Position numbers and translations under genes: made by a program | NCBI GenBank assembly: GCA_047974405.1 | Contig: JBKECI010000053.1 | Span: forward strand, 1-64,000 | Source of the DNA: UPXZ01 sp047974405 | GTDB lineage: Bacteria > Bacteroidota > Bacteroidia > Bacteroidales > Paludibacteraceae | Direction: 5' to 3' | DNA: 64,000 nt | The notes under the pieces: model-generated | Seen by the model: the letters and a program-made list of their open reading frames with translations, nothing else | Database searches by the model: none | Told to the model about the DNA's origin: nothing | Shown: piece by piece, positions 1-9,673 of the stretch | How positions within the stretch are numbered: the first letter of the stretch is position 1 | How the letters are laid out: each line of letters starts with the position of its first letter

Positions 1-2436
1 AGCGTTAGCGCTACTTGAAGGGTCGGCGACAGATACCACCGCTGATCCTTTGGCAATGTTCTTTACTATTACGGCGCACGGAGCATCTGTCTCAACAATC
101 AACTCATACACTTTGAAACCGCTGGGTTTTAAGAATACAAATAAGTACACGCCCGTATTGTTAGTATGTACAGCCTGTACAGACTCCGAATTTGAAAGAA
201 TCTCAATATTGTCCACATTGTAGCCTTGTGCCTGAGTCGCGTCTTGCAAGGCGGGAACCAGGATGTAGGCGTATTTATCGTTGGTTGGTTGCACACCGTG
301 GTCGATAGACAGGCTGATCACTTCCTTTGATAGCACATCCGACGTATTGTTGCCGTTAATGTCGTACCAGTTTCCGGATTGTGACTGTGCCGCCAAATCA
401 ATTTTTGCTTTTTGGGGAAAATAATAGCCTATTCCGTTGTGATAAACCCAATCTACCGTTTTGTCATAAGTGGTGCTACCGTTTGCAATGGTAGATGGAG
501 TGCCGTTTACCGATACGGTTACGCTACCCTTTAATAATGTTTGGTTCAGGGTTGTATTCACTTTTTGAGTCGCCGTGGATTTAACGTTTGATCCAAGACA
601 TACTATTTCATTGTCGAAGAAGAACCACGACTTATTGGCGGAAGTATTGATATTGAACTCGGTATCGGTGGATTTATAGACCGACACGGTGTTTGTGCTG
701 TCCGAGACTCCCCCTACAAAATCGGATTGTCCGGATTTTATGTAGGTGCTTGCTTGTGGAATGTCCGTAACTTCGGGACAGGTAACTCCGGGTATTTTTT
801 CCCAATTCCATACGGGGAAAATATTTTTATATTCGTCTCCGTCCACATACAATCCCATAGCGCCATCCGACAATAAATATTTTTTTTTACCTTCAAGGTT
901 ATCGGACAAATATTCGTTTCGGACAGTACGGGTAGATACCATACGCAAATCGGCACTGTAAGCAGGGCGTTTGTGCAAGGTGTAATCTGTATTGTAAAAA
1001 TGTGTGCTGGTAGCGTTCACATTGTACGATGCCGGTTGTGTGCCTGTAAACCTCAAGTTGGCATCATTATAAACAGCGACATTGGTAGCATCAATGGCTG
1101 CCATTCGTTCGGCAATTTTATTGACTCCCTGCTTTACGGTAGCATCCGGACGCGTGGATGCGCGACCGATAACATTGAAGAAGATATTATCGCCCCTGAA
1201 TACGCTCAGGTAGCTATCTTTGGCAAGTTTACTCAAAATAGCCAATTTGTCGGCAGGCAGCGCGTATTGTGTGCCTACCGCGTAGGTGGTGGCAGTGGTA
1301 ATCCCGTTCAAAAAAACTTCTCCATAGGAGCCGATGTGAAGTTGCCGTCCGTGCTGGGTGTACGAATTGTCGTACTGGATTCCTTCGCTACCGGTGGTGT
1401 ATTCTATTGGAGAATAGATATAATCCATAGCGGTTTGTAGCAGGTTTCTATCGGAAGTAAGACACGCTCTGTACATCCAATGCAACGCTACATCCACGCG
1501 ATTCGCACCGGTTTGGGCACCGGGATTTCCCCCTTTCTCTCTTAATCGGATAATGGCATTGTCGGACAGGGTTTGCGAAACGTTTTGTGCTCCGGCGTAT
1601 TTCATCAAAATCAGAAACAATCCCATTCGCTGCGGTTCGGCTATCTCGTTTTGATACCAGTTGGCGGAAGTTGGAGCTACCGACTGCCAGTATTGTAGCA
1701 TCAGGTCGAGTTTCGATTTCAAATTTGCGTCTCCGTACATCGAACTCGACGAATAGGTATAAGCCAATGCCATTTCAATCATACGGTTCAAATGCACCAA
1801 AGGTTCCCAGCTTGTACGGTCGGTTGATGCGTAATTCACATCGGGAAAGGATCCATCGGACTGCAACTGAGCAAGGTAAGCGCTTACGTTACTTTCAAGT
1901 GCCGTAACATTCGATATTCGTGTAGCGAACGCTTCATTTACAATCCGTTCCATAAATACGTCAAATACCGGCGTGGCTTCAACCACCACTTCGCAAGTTG
2001 CCGTGAGAGAATTGTTTGATGTTGCTTTGGCTGTAATGGTCGCGCTTCCCGCTCCCACGCCCTTCACTTTGCCTTCAGGTGTGATGATGGCTACGGAAGT
2101 ATCGCTTGATGTTAGAATTACATTTCGATTTTCGACAAATAGTGGCGAAAATATGATGGTCAAATCGATGATACCATTGATGACCACGTAATTAGTTTGC
2201 GTATCAAATGAGATTGCTGTTGCCGGAACGCCCTGTCCACGGCATATTATCGACATATTATATGCGTTTGGGGCGGTGTATTCTCCTTGTAACCAAAGCG
2301 CATCCACCGGTTTGGTTATCGGAGAGTTTATTACCTGTATGGGTCTGATATTTACCAAACCCGATGCTGTGCCGGAAGTAATCGTTTCTGTTTCGCTCCA
2401 GCTTTCTCCGGCATCCGCGCTTTCGTAGTTGAACAT
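1..2436 (-). CDS. Polysaccharide lyase family 8 domain, C-terminal part of a split gene (partial, off left edge)
   Basis: This reading frame continues, without any shift, from the BNR_4 fragment at 2470-3585 beyond the TAA at 2470-2472. The coordinates use the first ATG after that stop. After the end of the propeller comes a bacterial Ig-like (BIG2) domain and then a PL8 lyase. PL8 enzymes cleave hyaluronan, chondroitin or xanthan by beta-elimination. Numbered from the full-length start at 3585, the catalytic set is visible as N695, H745, Y754 and R808. The spacings of 50, 9 and 54 equal those I recall for Flavobacterium chondroitin AC lyase (N175/H225/Y234/R288). The conserved segments NWYQNEI, QHGRQL..SYG and SWFFFDNE are also present. 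It has no signal peptide of its own, so a protein started here would probably not be exported. The C-terminus lies outside the window. Confidence 0.85.
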   Translation of the reverse strand, partial: MFNYESADAGESWSETETITSGTASGLVNIRPIQVINSPITKPVDALWLQGEYTAPNAYNMSIICRGQGVPATAISFDTQTNYVVINGIIDLTIIFSPLFVENRNVILTSSDTSVAIITPEGKVKGVGAGSATITAKATSNNSLTATCEVVVEATPVFDVFMERIVNEAFATRISNVTALESNVSAYLAQLQSDGSFPDVNYASTDRTSWEPLVHLNRMIEMALAYTYSSSSMYGDANLKSKLDLMLQYWQSVAPTSANWYQNEIAEPQRMGLFLILMKYAGAQNVSQTLSDNAIIRLREKGGNPGAQTGANRVDVALHWMYRACLTSDRNLLQTAMDYIYSPIEYTTGSEGIQYDNSYTQHGRQLHIGSYGEVFLNGITTATTYAVGTQYALPADKLAILSKLAKDSYLSVFRGDNIFFNVIGRASTRPDATVKQGVNKIAERMAAIDATNVAVYNDANLRFTGTQPASYNVNATSTHFYNTDYTLHKRPAYSADLRMVSTRTVRNEYLSDNLEGKKKYLLSDGAMGLYVDGDEYKNIFPVWNWEKIPGVTCPEVTDIPQASTYIKSGQSDFVGGVSDSTNTVSVYKSTDTEFNINTSANKSWFFFDNEIVCLGSNVKSTATQKVNTTLNQTLLKGSVTVSVNGTPSTIANGSTTYDKTVDWVYHNGIGYYFPQKAKIDLAAQSQSGNWYDINGNNTSDVLSKEVISLSIDHGVQPTNDKYAYILVPALQDATQAQGYNVDNIEILSNSESVQAVHTNNTGVYLFVFLKPSGFKVYELIVETDAPCAVIVKNIAKGSAVVSVADPSSSANA

Positions 2437-2469
2437 TTCGAGCGTTCGCGAAGGTACTTTTTTAGACAG

Positions 2470-3585
2470 TTACAGCACAGTGGGATTGGCGGAATCAAAG
2501 CTGCCACCGCCCACTTGATACGAATTGGCAAGAAAAGTTTTACCACCTACGGCGGTGTAATTCGTTATGGGCAAGCCATCTCCGGCATCGGCGACCGTAA
2601 AACTGTTCCATTGCGTTCCGTCCCATTTGGCGAGTTTGTAGGTGTGGTTGGAAGTTGAGCCGGGATTGGTTGCCGCGTTTACATTTTCGCCGTTAAAAGC
2701 ATCGTAAAGTATAGCGGGCTTATTATCTATAAGTGTAATATCGTATGCTATGGTTTTATCGGTAGCCTGTGTAGTGGTGTAAACCACGTCGGGCGGTGTG
2801 TCGTAATTAAGCGTAGTGGTTGTTCCATCGGCTTTCTGAAATTGAATGCCTGTATTGTCAGTTTTGAGTACGATTTTCGCGTAGTGGACAGTACTGTTGC
2901 TGTACTTTAAGCCTGTTCCCAATTGTGTAATAGCCATATGGATGCCGTCAATACCCTGTACCGCTCTTATGGTAGGTACTTCGTCTCTAAACTGATAGCT
3001 GTTCGCGATAGTCGTATTTAGGAATCCGGCACGGCTTCCCGCTCCCAATGCCGCTGTGGCAGTCGCAGCGTTGGCATCTTTAATGAAGGTGTATCCAAAA
3101 TTATTTTTGGAACGCCAAAGCACTACAATATGGTCTCCCATCGCGAAGGGGAGAGTGGCGTTGATACCGTATCCGGTCATTGTCTGCGAGCTGAACCCTG
3201 CCGTTATATCGCCGGTAGTCGATGTAGAGCGGTAGCATTGAAAACCCGATTCGGTGGTGTTTTTTGAAGCAAAAATCAAAATCTGACCGCTGGCGCGCAC
3301 CAAGAGAGCAGGCGAGGCGAAGTCTTCGGTACCATAGCCGGTTGCTACGGTTGCTACGGTTACCACATCGGTGGTCTGGTTGTAGGACGAAATCATCAAA
3401 TCGCCGGATTTATTAATCCACGAAAAGTAGAAATTATCCTGCGCATATACCGCTGCCGGTTGTGTGTTTAACGACCAGGCGCCGTTGTCTGTCAACGGAA
3501 CGTTTACCTTTACGGCAAAGGTTGTAAGAGAGACAGTCAGCAGTAAGAACAATGCTGTGATTATTTTTTTTGAAGAAAAACTCAT
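2470..3585 (-). CDS. BNR_4-type beta-propeller, N-terminal fragment of a BNR-PL8 protein ended by a premature TAA
   Basis: The first 371 residues begin with a signal peptide (MSFSSKK followed by a hydrophobic stretch) and continue into a BNR_4-like propeller, with segments such as DNGAW and WINKSGDLMISSY. The domain does not finish before the stop: the frame reads NPTVL, stop, LSKKV, and the expected propeller continuation with a Ser/Asp-box-like DAGESWSE follows the stop in the same frame. In related propellers this position reads V-Y-L-S, so the TAA most simply replaces a TAC or TAT tyrosine codon. BNR_4 domains occur in secreted carbohydrate-active proteins. The gene is the last visible member of the SusCD operon, but a strong hairpin at 3773-3818 separates it from the M60 gene. 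Its function without the lyase half is doubtful. Confidence 0.8.
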   Translation of the reverse strand: MSFSSKKIITALFLLLTVSLTTFAVKVNVPLTDNGAWSLNTQPAAVYAQDNFYFSWINKSGDLMISSYNQTTDVVTVATVATGYGTEDFASPALLVRASGQILIFASKNTTESGFQCYRSTSTTGDITAGFSSQTMTGYGINATLPFAMGDHIVVLWRSKNNFGYTFIKDANAATATAALGAGSRAGFLNTTIANSYQFRDEVPTIRAVQGIDGIHMAITQLGTGLKYSNSTVHYAKIVLKTDNTGIQFQKADGTTTTLNYDTPPDVVYTTTQATDKTIAYDITLIDNKPAILYDAFNGENVNAATNPGSTSNHTYKLAKWDGTQWNSFTVADAGDGLPITNYTAVGGKTFLANSYQVGGGSFDSANPTVL

Positions 3586-3772
3586 TTCACGTTTGTATTA
3601 AAAAAACAATGAATAAAACGAAAAGATAAAATCGAACTTTTCTTTGATAATTGGCTACAATCAAAGAGGTTATTAAAAAAAGTAACAAACGAAAAAACAA
3701 CCGAACAGCGAACTTCCACTAAATATTTAGAAAATAATGTTTCGGTTTTTCAGCATACTTGATAGATTTTTT

Positions 3773-3818
3773 GGAAAATATGTTTTTACCGAGATATTCA
3801 ATAAAAACATATTTTTCC
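3773..3818 (-). terminator. AT-rich hairpin downstream of the M60 peptidase gene
   Basis: The arms GGAAAATATGTTTTT (3773-3787) and AAAAACATATTTTTCC (3803-3818) are complementary apart from one extra base and enclose a 15-base loop. The hairpin begins about 36 bases after the M60 stop codon. It may end or reduce transcription before the BNR-PL8 gene. The stem is very AT-rich, so termination strength is uncertain. Confidence 0.5.
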
Positions 3819-3853
3819 TGTTATTTATATCCAGCTTATAAATAAGCCCGTAT

Positions 3854-6325
3854 TTATTTCACTACAAATTTTACAGTATAATCATCATTCGCTTTTGTTA
3901 TCCGAATGACGTAAATTCCCTTTGTATTGATGGTCTGTTTTACCGATTCTCCGGCAATAACACTTTCGTAGAGTTTGGCACCCAAAACGGAATATACCGC
4001 TACATTTGCACCATCAAATTTTCCTTTTGTACGAATCGAAAAAGGTTGTCCGGCTTTTACCGGATTAGGATAAATCTCTACCGGCGAATCTTCCGTAAGC
4101 GACTCCACTCCGGTGGCATCAGCCGATATTAAATTAATGTCTATGTGATTGGTTACTGTTACAGTCAGACTGTATGTACCCTCATTCAGAGTGGGTGTTA
4201 CCACATCGCCATCAAGTGTAACCTGGTCTATTTTTTTGCCCGGTGCCAATGTGAAATTAACCGTATATTCACTGTCTTCGTCTTCCATATTTACTCCCGA
4301 TTGAGAAGTTATGATACCGGCATCGGCAGTTACATTTACTTTGAACTTTAATGATTCTGGTACGGGCAATACTTCTTCTATTATCTTTATTCCGGCGTTA
4401 AAGTCGGCTACTTGTACCGTATTGCCGTTAGACCGGTTCCAGTCTTCTATCTCCACGCGAATGTAGCGGTAAGTGGCAGTCGGAAATTCGATGGTTATCT
4501 CGTCGGCGTTTTTCTCGTAATCAATGACGTAATGTTCTTTTAAGGCTGTAAACTGTGTTCCATCGTTTGAACCATACACAGACAACTGTCTGACTCTGAT
4601 GTATTCTGAAGATACTACTAAGCGGTGTAAGTAGGTTATGTGATTGAATTCTTTTGCCGTTTTCATATCTACGGTAAACGATGGTACCGTATTGGGATCA
4701 ATGGTTATACCGGCAAAGGTTACGCCCGGCTTGATAAATGCAAACGCGGTAGCAGTTCTTGCATCAATGATGTATTCCGGTTGGTCGCCCCCGATAGCTT
4801 TATCGGCAACGCCGGCATACGATGTGGTAATAGTCCAATCCGAACGGTCAAGCATTTTGGGGGCAGTAGAAGTAGAAGATGTTATGCCACGCATAGCGAT
4901 AGGCGCCCAGGCAGGAGGAGCCTGTCCGGTAACTTTAGTCAATTCTTCGGGGGTGCGTCCAATGGCTGAAAGTTCCAGAATTTCCGATTTTGATTTGGCA
5001 TCTGCCATTTTGGCTCGCAATTTGGCTTTTAGCGTGCTGTCGGTAACGCGGATTCCCCACTGGTTGTAAAACTCGGTAAGATCGTAACCGGTAACCTGCG
5101 AAGCTTTCCATATCAGGTAAGACCGTCTTTCTTCGGCATCGCCACCAATCACACCTTCTTCGCGTACCACACGGTGCAATGTTTTATAAAACTGGTCGCC
5201 AAAGATAAGAAACATCTGCTCCCAAACCATAAAGCGGAGTTCATCCCTGTTGAAACCAATTATCGATTCCAACAAATCGGTGTTCATATCGTAAATTCTT
5301 TTGGAAAACGGCATTTTCAGGTAAGTACTTTGAGCAGTTGCCCAACGCGCGGCTGTAGTACGATTGTAATCCGTTCCCTGAATATTGCGTTCCACCACGT
5401 AGGAGTAAATATTTACGGTGGATTCTGTTGCTTGACTGATGAGGTAAGCGGGCTGTTGGTGTTGGTGTCCTATTTCGTGTCCGAGCATCCAAGTGTTGTT
5501 GCTTGCAGTGCCTATCTCTGTTAAGTATCGGCTGATGCTCCCGCTGGGATAGCCTGTATAGCCTGCCGAACTCGCGTGGGGACTCGCAGAACTATTTTGT
5601 GTGAGTAAAAAACGTACTTCGCCCGCTTTAAACCGATGATGAATCGGATTGGGGTCGTTGTTGTCAAGTCCGCTGATTTCATCTTCTTTTTCTAATAATG
5701 TGTGTATGGCATTTAACCACGCCACTTTGTTGTTGTCTTTGGAGTATTTGTTGGCAGCCTCTTTGGTGGCGACCACTACCGCATAGTCCGAGTGGTAAAG
5801 TACATCGGGCGTGGTGTAGGTGGTGAGCATTTCTTTGAACTCCATATTAGTAGTAACCCCATATACAAAACGGGGTACGCGTACGTGTTCGCTCTGCGCC
5901 GTAAAGGTAACGCGCGCCACGCCTTTGGGGTCGTTTGAAGCGTTTTGAATAAAACTTAGCCAGATTAATCCCCCTGTATGATTTGTAATTACATTCTCAC
6001 CGGCTGTAAGCGCAGTGGCAATGCCTGTACTTCTACCATCCACGTTAAATCCGAGCGTTCCAACGGTAAGTACCGGCATCACATCTGCATCGGCAGGTGT
6101 CAATATTTCAACATTTACAACCACTTTTTTACCCGACTCCACATAAAATCCGGTGGGTTGTTTGTCGTATTTTTTGTGTCCCTGGCACAATCGTACCCGT
6201 TCTTTTTCCGCACCGTTGATTTGTTTGAGTTCAATGGTTTCCGGATAGGGGGTAATGATTTCCGCTTTGAGTGCGGGAGTTAGACAAATGACAAGGCTTA
6301 ATATTGTAAAAATTATCTTTCTCAT
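3854..6325 (-). CDS. M60 family (enhancin-like) zinc metallopeptidase with discoidin domain and T9SS sorting domain
   Basis: This is an 823-residue secreted peptidase. A signal peptide (MRKIIFTILSLVICLTPALKA) is followed by a beta-rich N-domain and the M60 catalytic domain. The zinc motif HEIGH sits at residues 283-287, and E301 stands 14 residues later, fitting the family pattern HExxHx(8,28)E. M60 enzymes are known to cleave mucins and other O-glycosylated proteins. Residues of about 490-630 form an F5/8 type C (discoidin) carbohydrate-binding module. The last 75 residues are a type A T9SS sorting domain (IYPNPVKAG at its start, TKGIYVIRI, VKFVVK at the end). The protein is therefore probably exported by the Sec pathway and then T9SS to the cell surface. 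It lies in the SusCD operon and probably removes or opens the protein core of the glycan substrate. Confidence 0.88.
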   Translation of the reverse strand: MRKIIFTILSLVICLTPALKAEIITPYPETIELKQINGAEKERVRLCQGHKKYDKQPTGFYVESGKKVVVNVEILTPADADVMPVLTVGTLGFNVDGRSTGIATALTAGENVITNHTGGLIWLSFIQNASNDPKGVARVTFTAQSEHVRVPRFVYGVTTNMEFKEMLTTYTTPDVLYHSDYAVVVATKEAANKYSKDNNKVAWLNAIHTLLEKEDEISGLDNNDPNPIHHRFKAGEVRFLLTQNSSASPHASSAGYTGYPSGSISRYLTEIGTASNNTWMLGHEIGHQHQQPAYLISQATESTVNIYSYVVERNIQGTDYNRTTAARWATAQSTYLKMPFSKRIYDMNTDLLESIIGFNRDELRFMVWEQMFLIFGDQFYKTLHRVVREEGVIGGDAEERRSYLIWKASQVTGYDLTEFYNQWGIRVTDSTLKAKLRAKMADAKSKSEILELSAIGRTPEELTKVTGQAPPAWAPIAMRGITSSTSTAPKMLDRSDWTITTSYAGVADKAIGGDQPEYIIDARTATAFAFIKPGVTFAGITIDPNTVPSFTVDMKTAKEFNHITYLHRLVVSSEYIRVRQLSVYGSNDGTQFTALKEHYVIDYEKNADEITIEFPTATYRYIRVEIEDWNRSNGNTVQVADFNAGIKIIEEVLPVPESLKFKVNVTADAGIITSQSGVNMEDEDSEYTVNFTLAPGKKIDQVTLDGDVVTPTLNEGTYSLTVTVTNHIDINLISADATGVESLTEDSPVEIYPNPVKAGQPFSIRTKGKFDGANVAVYSVLGAKLYESVIAGESVKQTINTKGIYVIRITKANDDYTVKFVVK

Positions 6326-6408
6326 ACGTATCTAATTTTTCGATTATTGTAATTGTCGTCTAATAACTTAATTTAAGACTGCAGTTGATTTTGCGAGAAT
6401 AATCAGAC

Positions 6409-6445
6409 ACAAAAGTGAAGAGGGTGTTTCACCTCTCACTTTTGT
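6409..6445 (-). terminator. Stem-loop between the beta-helix gene and the M60 gene
   Basis: The arms ACAAAAGTGA+GAGG and CCTC+TCACTTTTGT form a long imperfect stem with a small loop, starting about 27 bases after the beta-helix stop codon. No strong T-run follows on the minus strand. It may be an attenuator or an mRNA-stabilising 3' hairpin inside the operon rather than a full terminator. Confidence 0.45.
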
Positions 6446-6471
6446 CCTGAAAATTTTAATGAATCATTCTT

Positions 6472-9400
6472 TTATTTGGCATTTTTTTCGCGGTACATAA
6501 TTTTCGACGCACGAACTTTTCCGTTATCCATTATCTCTTTTTTGATATAAAGACCTGTTGAAGTAGGATATTTCATTTCGACACCGTGGATATTGTAAAA
6601 TATTGTTTTGATTACATTGCCATCGGTTATTTCGGGTCTATCGCCTATCGCTGTGTTCGATTGGTCTTCGTAAGGTCCTATGTCGATAATACCTGCAACG
6701 CGTTGGTTTCCAGCAAAATCAAGTCCGGTTGCAAATTCAAGATAGGTAGCGGGAGTTACTATTTGTGTGTCGGGATCGGTAATTTCTTCTGTCAGTTGAA
6801 TAAATCCTTTTTCTCTACCGGGAGAAGTTGATGTAGTAACCCATCCGGCATCGAACAACTCCGCACTTTCCGTTACTGCAATACCATCAACAATAGCCAA
6901 ATTGGGATTTTCTCCTACATAGTAAGCTAAATCGTCAATAATCAAGCTCTTCATATTCGGCTTAGCTTTTCCTGCACCCGATTCATTCACGCCGATGTTG
7001 TATATTTCGCCGTAAAGGTCGGTATTGTTCCAAAGGATGGAGTTGTAAAGATTTTGTACTCTGTCATTTCCATCAGCACTGAAACATACACCCGATCCAG
7101 CCGCTGCTGTAGCGTGGTTATCTGCTACGGTAACATTATATACAGTTAGATCGCTGTCGCGTTCGTCAAATACGATTCCGCTGCCCGATGTAGCTGTATT
7201 ATCAACTATAATACTGTTGTACAGTTTACTGCCACCGCGTATGTAAACACCACCGCCATAAGATGCCGTGTTTCCGGCTATGTACAGATTATAAGCGCGA
7301 CAATTTTCTGGTGCCAGTAATATACCGCCACCACCACCGTTAACACTTCCAACAGGTCTTGACCCGGTTGTGGGTACGCTGTTGTTGGTAATTTCACAAT
7401 CGTGAATGGTAACTTGGTCAAAATAAGCGCCTCCAGCTTTATTAGCCTTGTTGTTTGTTATCAAACAATTGTATATTTCAGTCTGATAACGAATATTCAT
7501 AGAACCACCATCAGCGTTGGAGTTGAAGTTTTTCATAATGCTATTGCGGATGATACCGCCTTTCGAAGATGGTGAGACATTTTGAATAGCGCGTCCTACC
7601 GTGCTTGTTCCTTCAAAGGTGATACCGTCAATAACGGTGTTAGCTCCTATAATGGACAATACTAATGAGGCGCTATTTTTCAGTACGGAAGAATTTGTAA
7701 ATTCCCAAGGTTTGGCGCCTACGGCACGTTGTCCTACAGAAGTTTCCGATCCTGAGAATCCTCCGTATATCGCAACACTTGTAGGCACGTTAATTTGAGC
7801 TGTCGTATATTCTCCGGCAGCAATCCAAACTACATCGTTTGCTTTCAGCGTAGGAACAGAGGCTACTACCTCTCCATCAACGGGAGTTCCCCATTGTCCG
7901 GTTGTGCCCACGTAGTATTTGCTTATACCCACATCAGAAGTAGCGCTTACCACGAATGATTTAGAAATTGCGCCACTGGTCAGCGTGATGGTTGCATACG
8001 ATACCTTTTTGTAAGCTGTTGGTTCAAATAGTACTTCGAGTGTACCGCCTTCGGCTGGGAGTGAAGTAGTTTTGAGCGAATAAACTTGGTCATCGTCTTT
8101 GGTAATAGCAGCGGTAATGGCGGCTGACAGTTTTACTGATTTTATCAATACATTTAATGTGTCTTTGGAGTATTGTTTTACGGATCCTAATTTAACAGTA
8201 TCACCGGGTACAACGATTTGGGCAACATTTGCGTCAATGAAATTCAGTTGATTGCCGGTATTGTTCAGCAGGTATCCTCCGGCTCTCACTCCGGATTGGT
8301 CGTTTAAATATATTTTACCGGCAGGTGCTACGGAGGTAGAAGTATTTTTCAACTGCCACGTGTCGGTAGTCGTATAACGGACAAAGCCAAACACATCGCC
8401 ACTACCGGATTTTGTAATGTAGCTGTTTATTTCAGGAATAGCCAAACCGGTTAAAGGATCTTCGCTCACAGGAGCGTAGGTATAATTTAATGTTAGTCCC
8501 GATTTGTTTACCAACGAATAATTATCCCAAGTTCCGGTGATTTTCCACAATTGATTTGCGTTTCCGGTGTCCAATGCTGTTTGCTTGATGGTATCTCCTT
8601 CTACAGGATTGACTACGGTCAGCACTTTTCCTGCTGTAGCCTGACGTGCGAACTGGATATAGTACCAATGTTCGTTGGAAGTATCGGTACTGCTTATCTG
8701 TACCGGCATATCAAAGTTGGCATTCCCTTTCAGCGAGATGGTTTGAGCTTCGAGTATTCCGGTGCTGTTAATCGTCAGAGTTGCATTGTATTCTTTTTTT
8801 GCTGTAGGTGCAAAGGTAACGGTGGCGGTTCCGCCGGTACTTGTCCACGCTCCGGGCGTGATGGTAAATGCGGCAGCGTCTGCTTCAGCTCCTTTTGTGT
8901 AAGTGATTTCACTACTCAAGTTGGCGCCGGTTACGGTCAGTGTTTTCGAAACGGTTGCACCTTGAATGATGTCGCCGAAAGAGACGTCTTCCGGTTTTTC
9001 TATCACTTTGTCGTACGAAACCGATCCTAAGAAAAATTCTCCTATCTGCATAGTACTCCCACTGGAGGAAGGACTCATTCCGGTATAAACAACCTTTACG
9101 GAAGTGTAAGCGACCGTGTTGGCTATTTCTACGTTTCCGGTAGTTTTATTGAGTCCGTTTCCTTCCGCGTTGGGAAGTGTAATCTGATCATTTCCAGACA
9201 TATCGGTAATAAGAGTCCAAGTTCTGGCGTAAGGATCAGTTTCGACACCGTTACTTCCATAAATCGAGATTTTCAACGGTCTCAAAATATCGTACGTGTT
9301 GTCTGATCGAAAATGAATCCTGAAAAAGTTAAATTTGTGAGCGGCGCCCAAATCAACGATAAATCCGAGACTATCAATGTTTGCCGGACCAGGAACTCCG

Positions 9401-9642
9401 TCATAACTCTTCCCTGGCTTTACAAGCGCGAGAAACGTTTTGTCATTTTCATCCAAAATATACTCAGCTCCGGCTATTTTTCCATCAATTCCGACGGCAT
9501 TGTCTTTCGGAGAATGCGGAGGAGCTTTCGCTACCCAGCCTGTGCGGTCGATGTCGTTGTAAACGGCATCTTGCGCAAACGCACTTTGTATCGTGATGCT
9601 TATAAGCATCAGCGATATGAATAGTAAATTGATTTTTTTCAT
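6472..9642 (-). CDS. Large secreted multidomain protein: discoidin, Ig-like, beta-trefoil and right-handed beta-helix
   Basis: The 1056-residue protein starts with a signal peptide ending near AFAQ. Residues of about 25-210 are an F5/8 type C module closely like those in the neighbouring M60 peptidase and lipoprotein. An Ig-like domain follows (about 215-310), then a ricin-like beta-trefoil segment (NEHWYYIQF, NQLWKITG), a second Ig-like domain and, from about 570, a right-handed beta-helix with many Asn/Gly repeats (YGGFSGSE, NNKANKAGGAYF). Beta-helix folds of this kind occur in polysaccharide lyases and glycan-binding adhesins, but no lyase family signature is recognised. The C-terminal 60 residues resemble a decayed sorting domain (YNIHGVEM.., TGLYIKK). 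Its role is probably binding or breaking the substrate of this locus; enzymatic activity is not shown. Confidence 0.7.
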   Translation of the reverse strand: MKKINLLFISLMLISITIQSAFAQDAVYNDIDRTGWVAKAPPHSPKDNAVGIDGKIAGAEYILDENDKTFLALVKPGKSYDGVPGPANIDSLGFIVDLGAAHKFNFFRIHFRSDNTYDILRPLKISIYGSNGVETDPYARTWTLITDMSGNDQITLPNAEGNGLNKTTGNVEIANTVAYTSVKVVYTGMSPSSSGSTMQIGEFFLGSVSYDKVIEKPEDVSFGDIIQGATVSKTLTVTGANLSSEITYTKGAEADAAAFTITPGAWTSTGGTATVTFAPTAKKEYNATLTINSTGILEAQTISLKGNANFDMPVQISSTDTSNEHWYYIQFARQATAGKVLTVVNPVEGDTIKQTALDTGNANQLWKITGTWDNYSLVNKSGLTLNYTYAPVSEDPLTGLAIPEINSYITKSGSGDVFGFVRYTTTDTWQLKNTSTSVAPAGKIYLNDQSGVRAGGYLLNNTGNQLNFIDANVAQIVVPGDTVKLGSVKQYSKDTLNVLIKSVKLSAAITAAITKDDDQVYSLKTTSLPAEGGTLEVLFEPTAYKKVSYATITLTSGAISKSFVVSATSDVGISKYYVGTTGQWGTPVDGEVVASVPTLKANDVVWIAAGEYTTAQINVPTSVAIYGGFSGSETSVGQRAVGAKPWEFTNSSVLKNSASLVLSIIGANTVIDGITFEGTSTVGRAIQNVSPSSKGGIIRNSIMKNFNSNADGGSMNIRYQTEIYNCLITNNKANKAGGAYFDQVTIHDCEITNNSVPTTGSRPVGSVNGGGGGILLAPENCRAYNLYIAGNTASYGGGVYIRGGSKLYNSIIVDNTATSGSGIVFDERDSDLTVYNVTVADNHATAAAGSGVCFSADGNDRVQNLYNSILWNNTDLYGEIYNIGVNESGAGKAKPNMKSLIIDDLAYYVGENPNLAIVDGIAVTESAELFDAGWVTTSTSPGREKGFIQLTEEITDPDTQIVTPATYLEFATGLDFAGNQRVAGIIDIGPYEDQSNTAIGDRPEITDGNVIKTIFYNIHGVEMKYPTSTGLYIKKEIMDNGKVRASKIMYREKNAK

Positions 9643-9673
9643 GTTTAACTGTTATTTATTAGTTAATAATTCA

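Noticed and set aside
973..1907. Plus-strand open frames in the left end of the window
   Set aside because: They are antisense to the PL8 lyase frame, which is open throughout on the minus strand and has catalytic residues.
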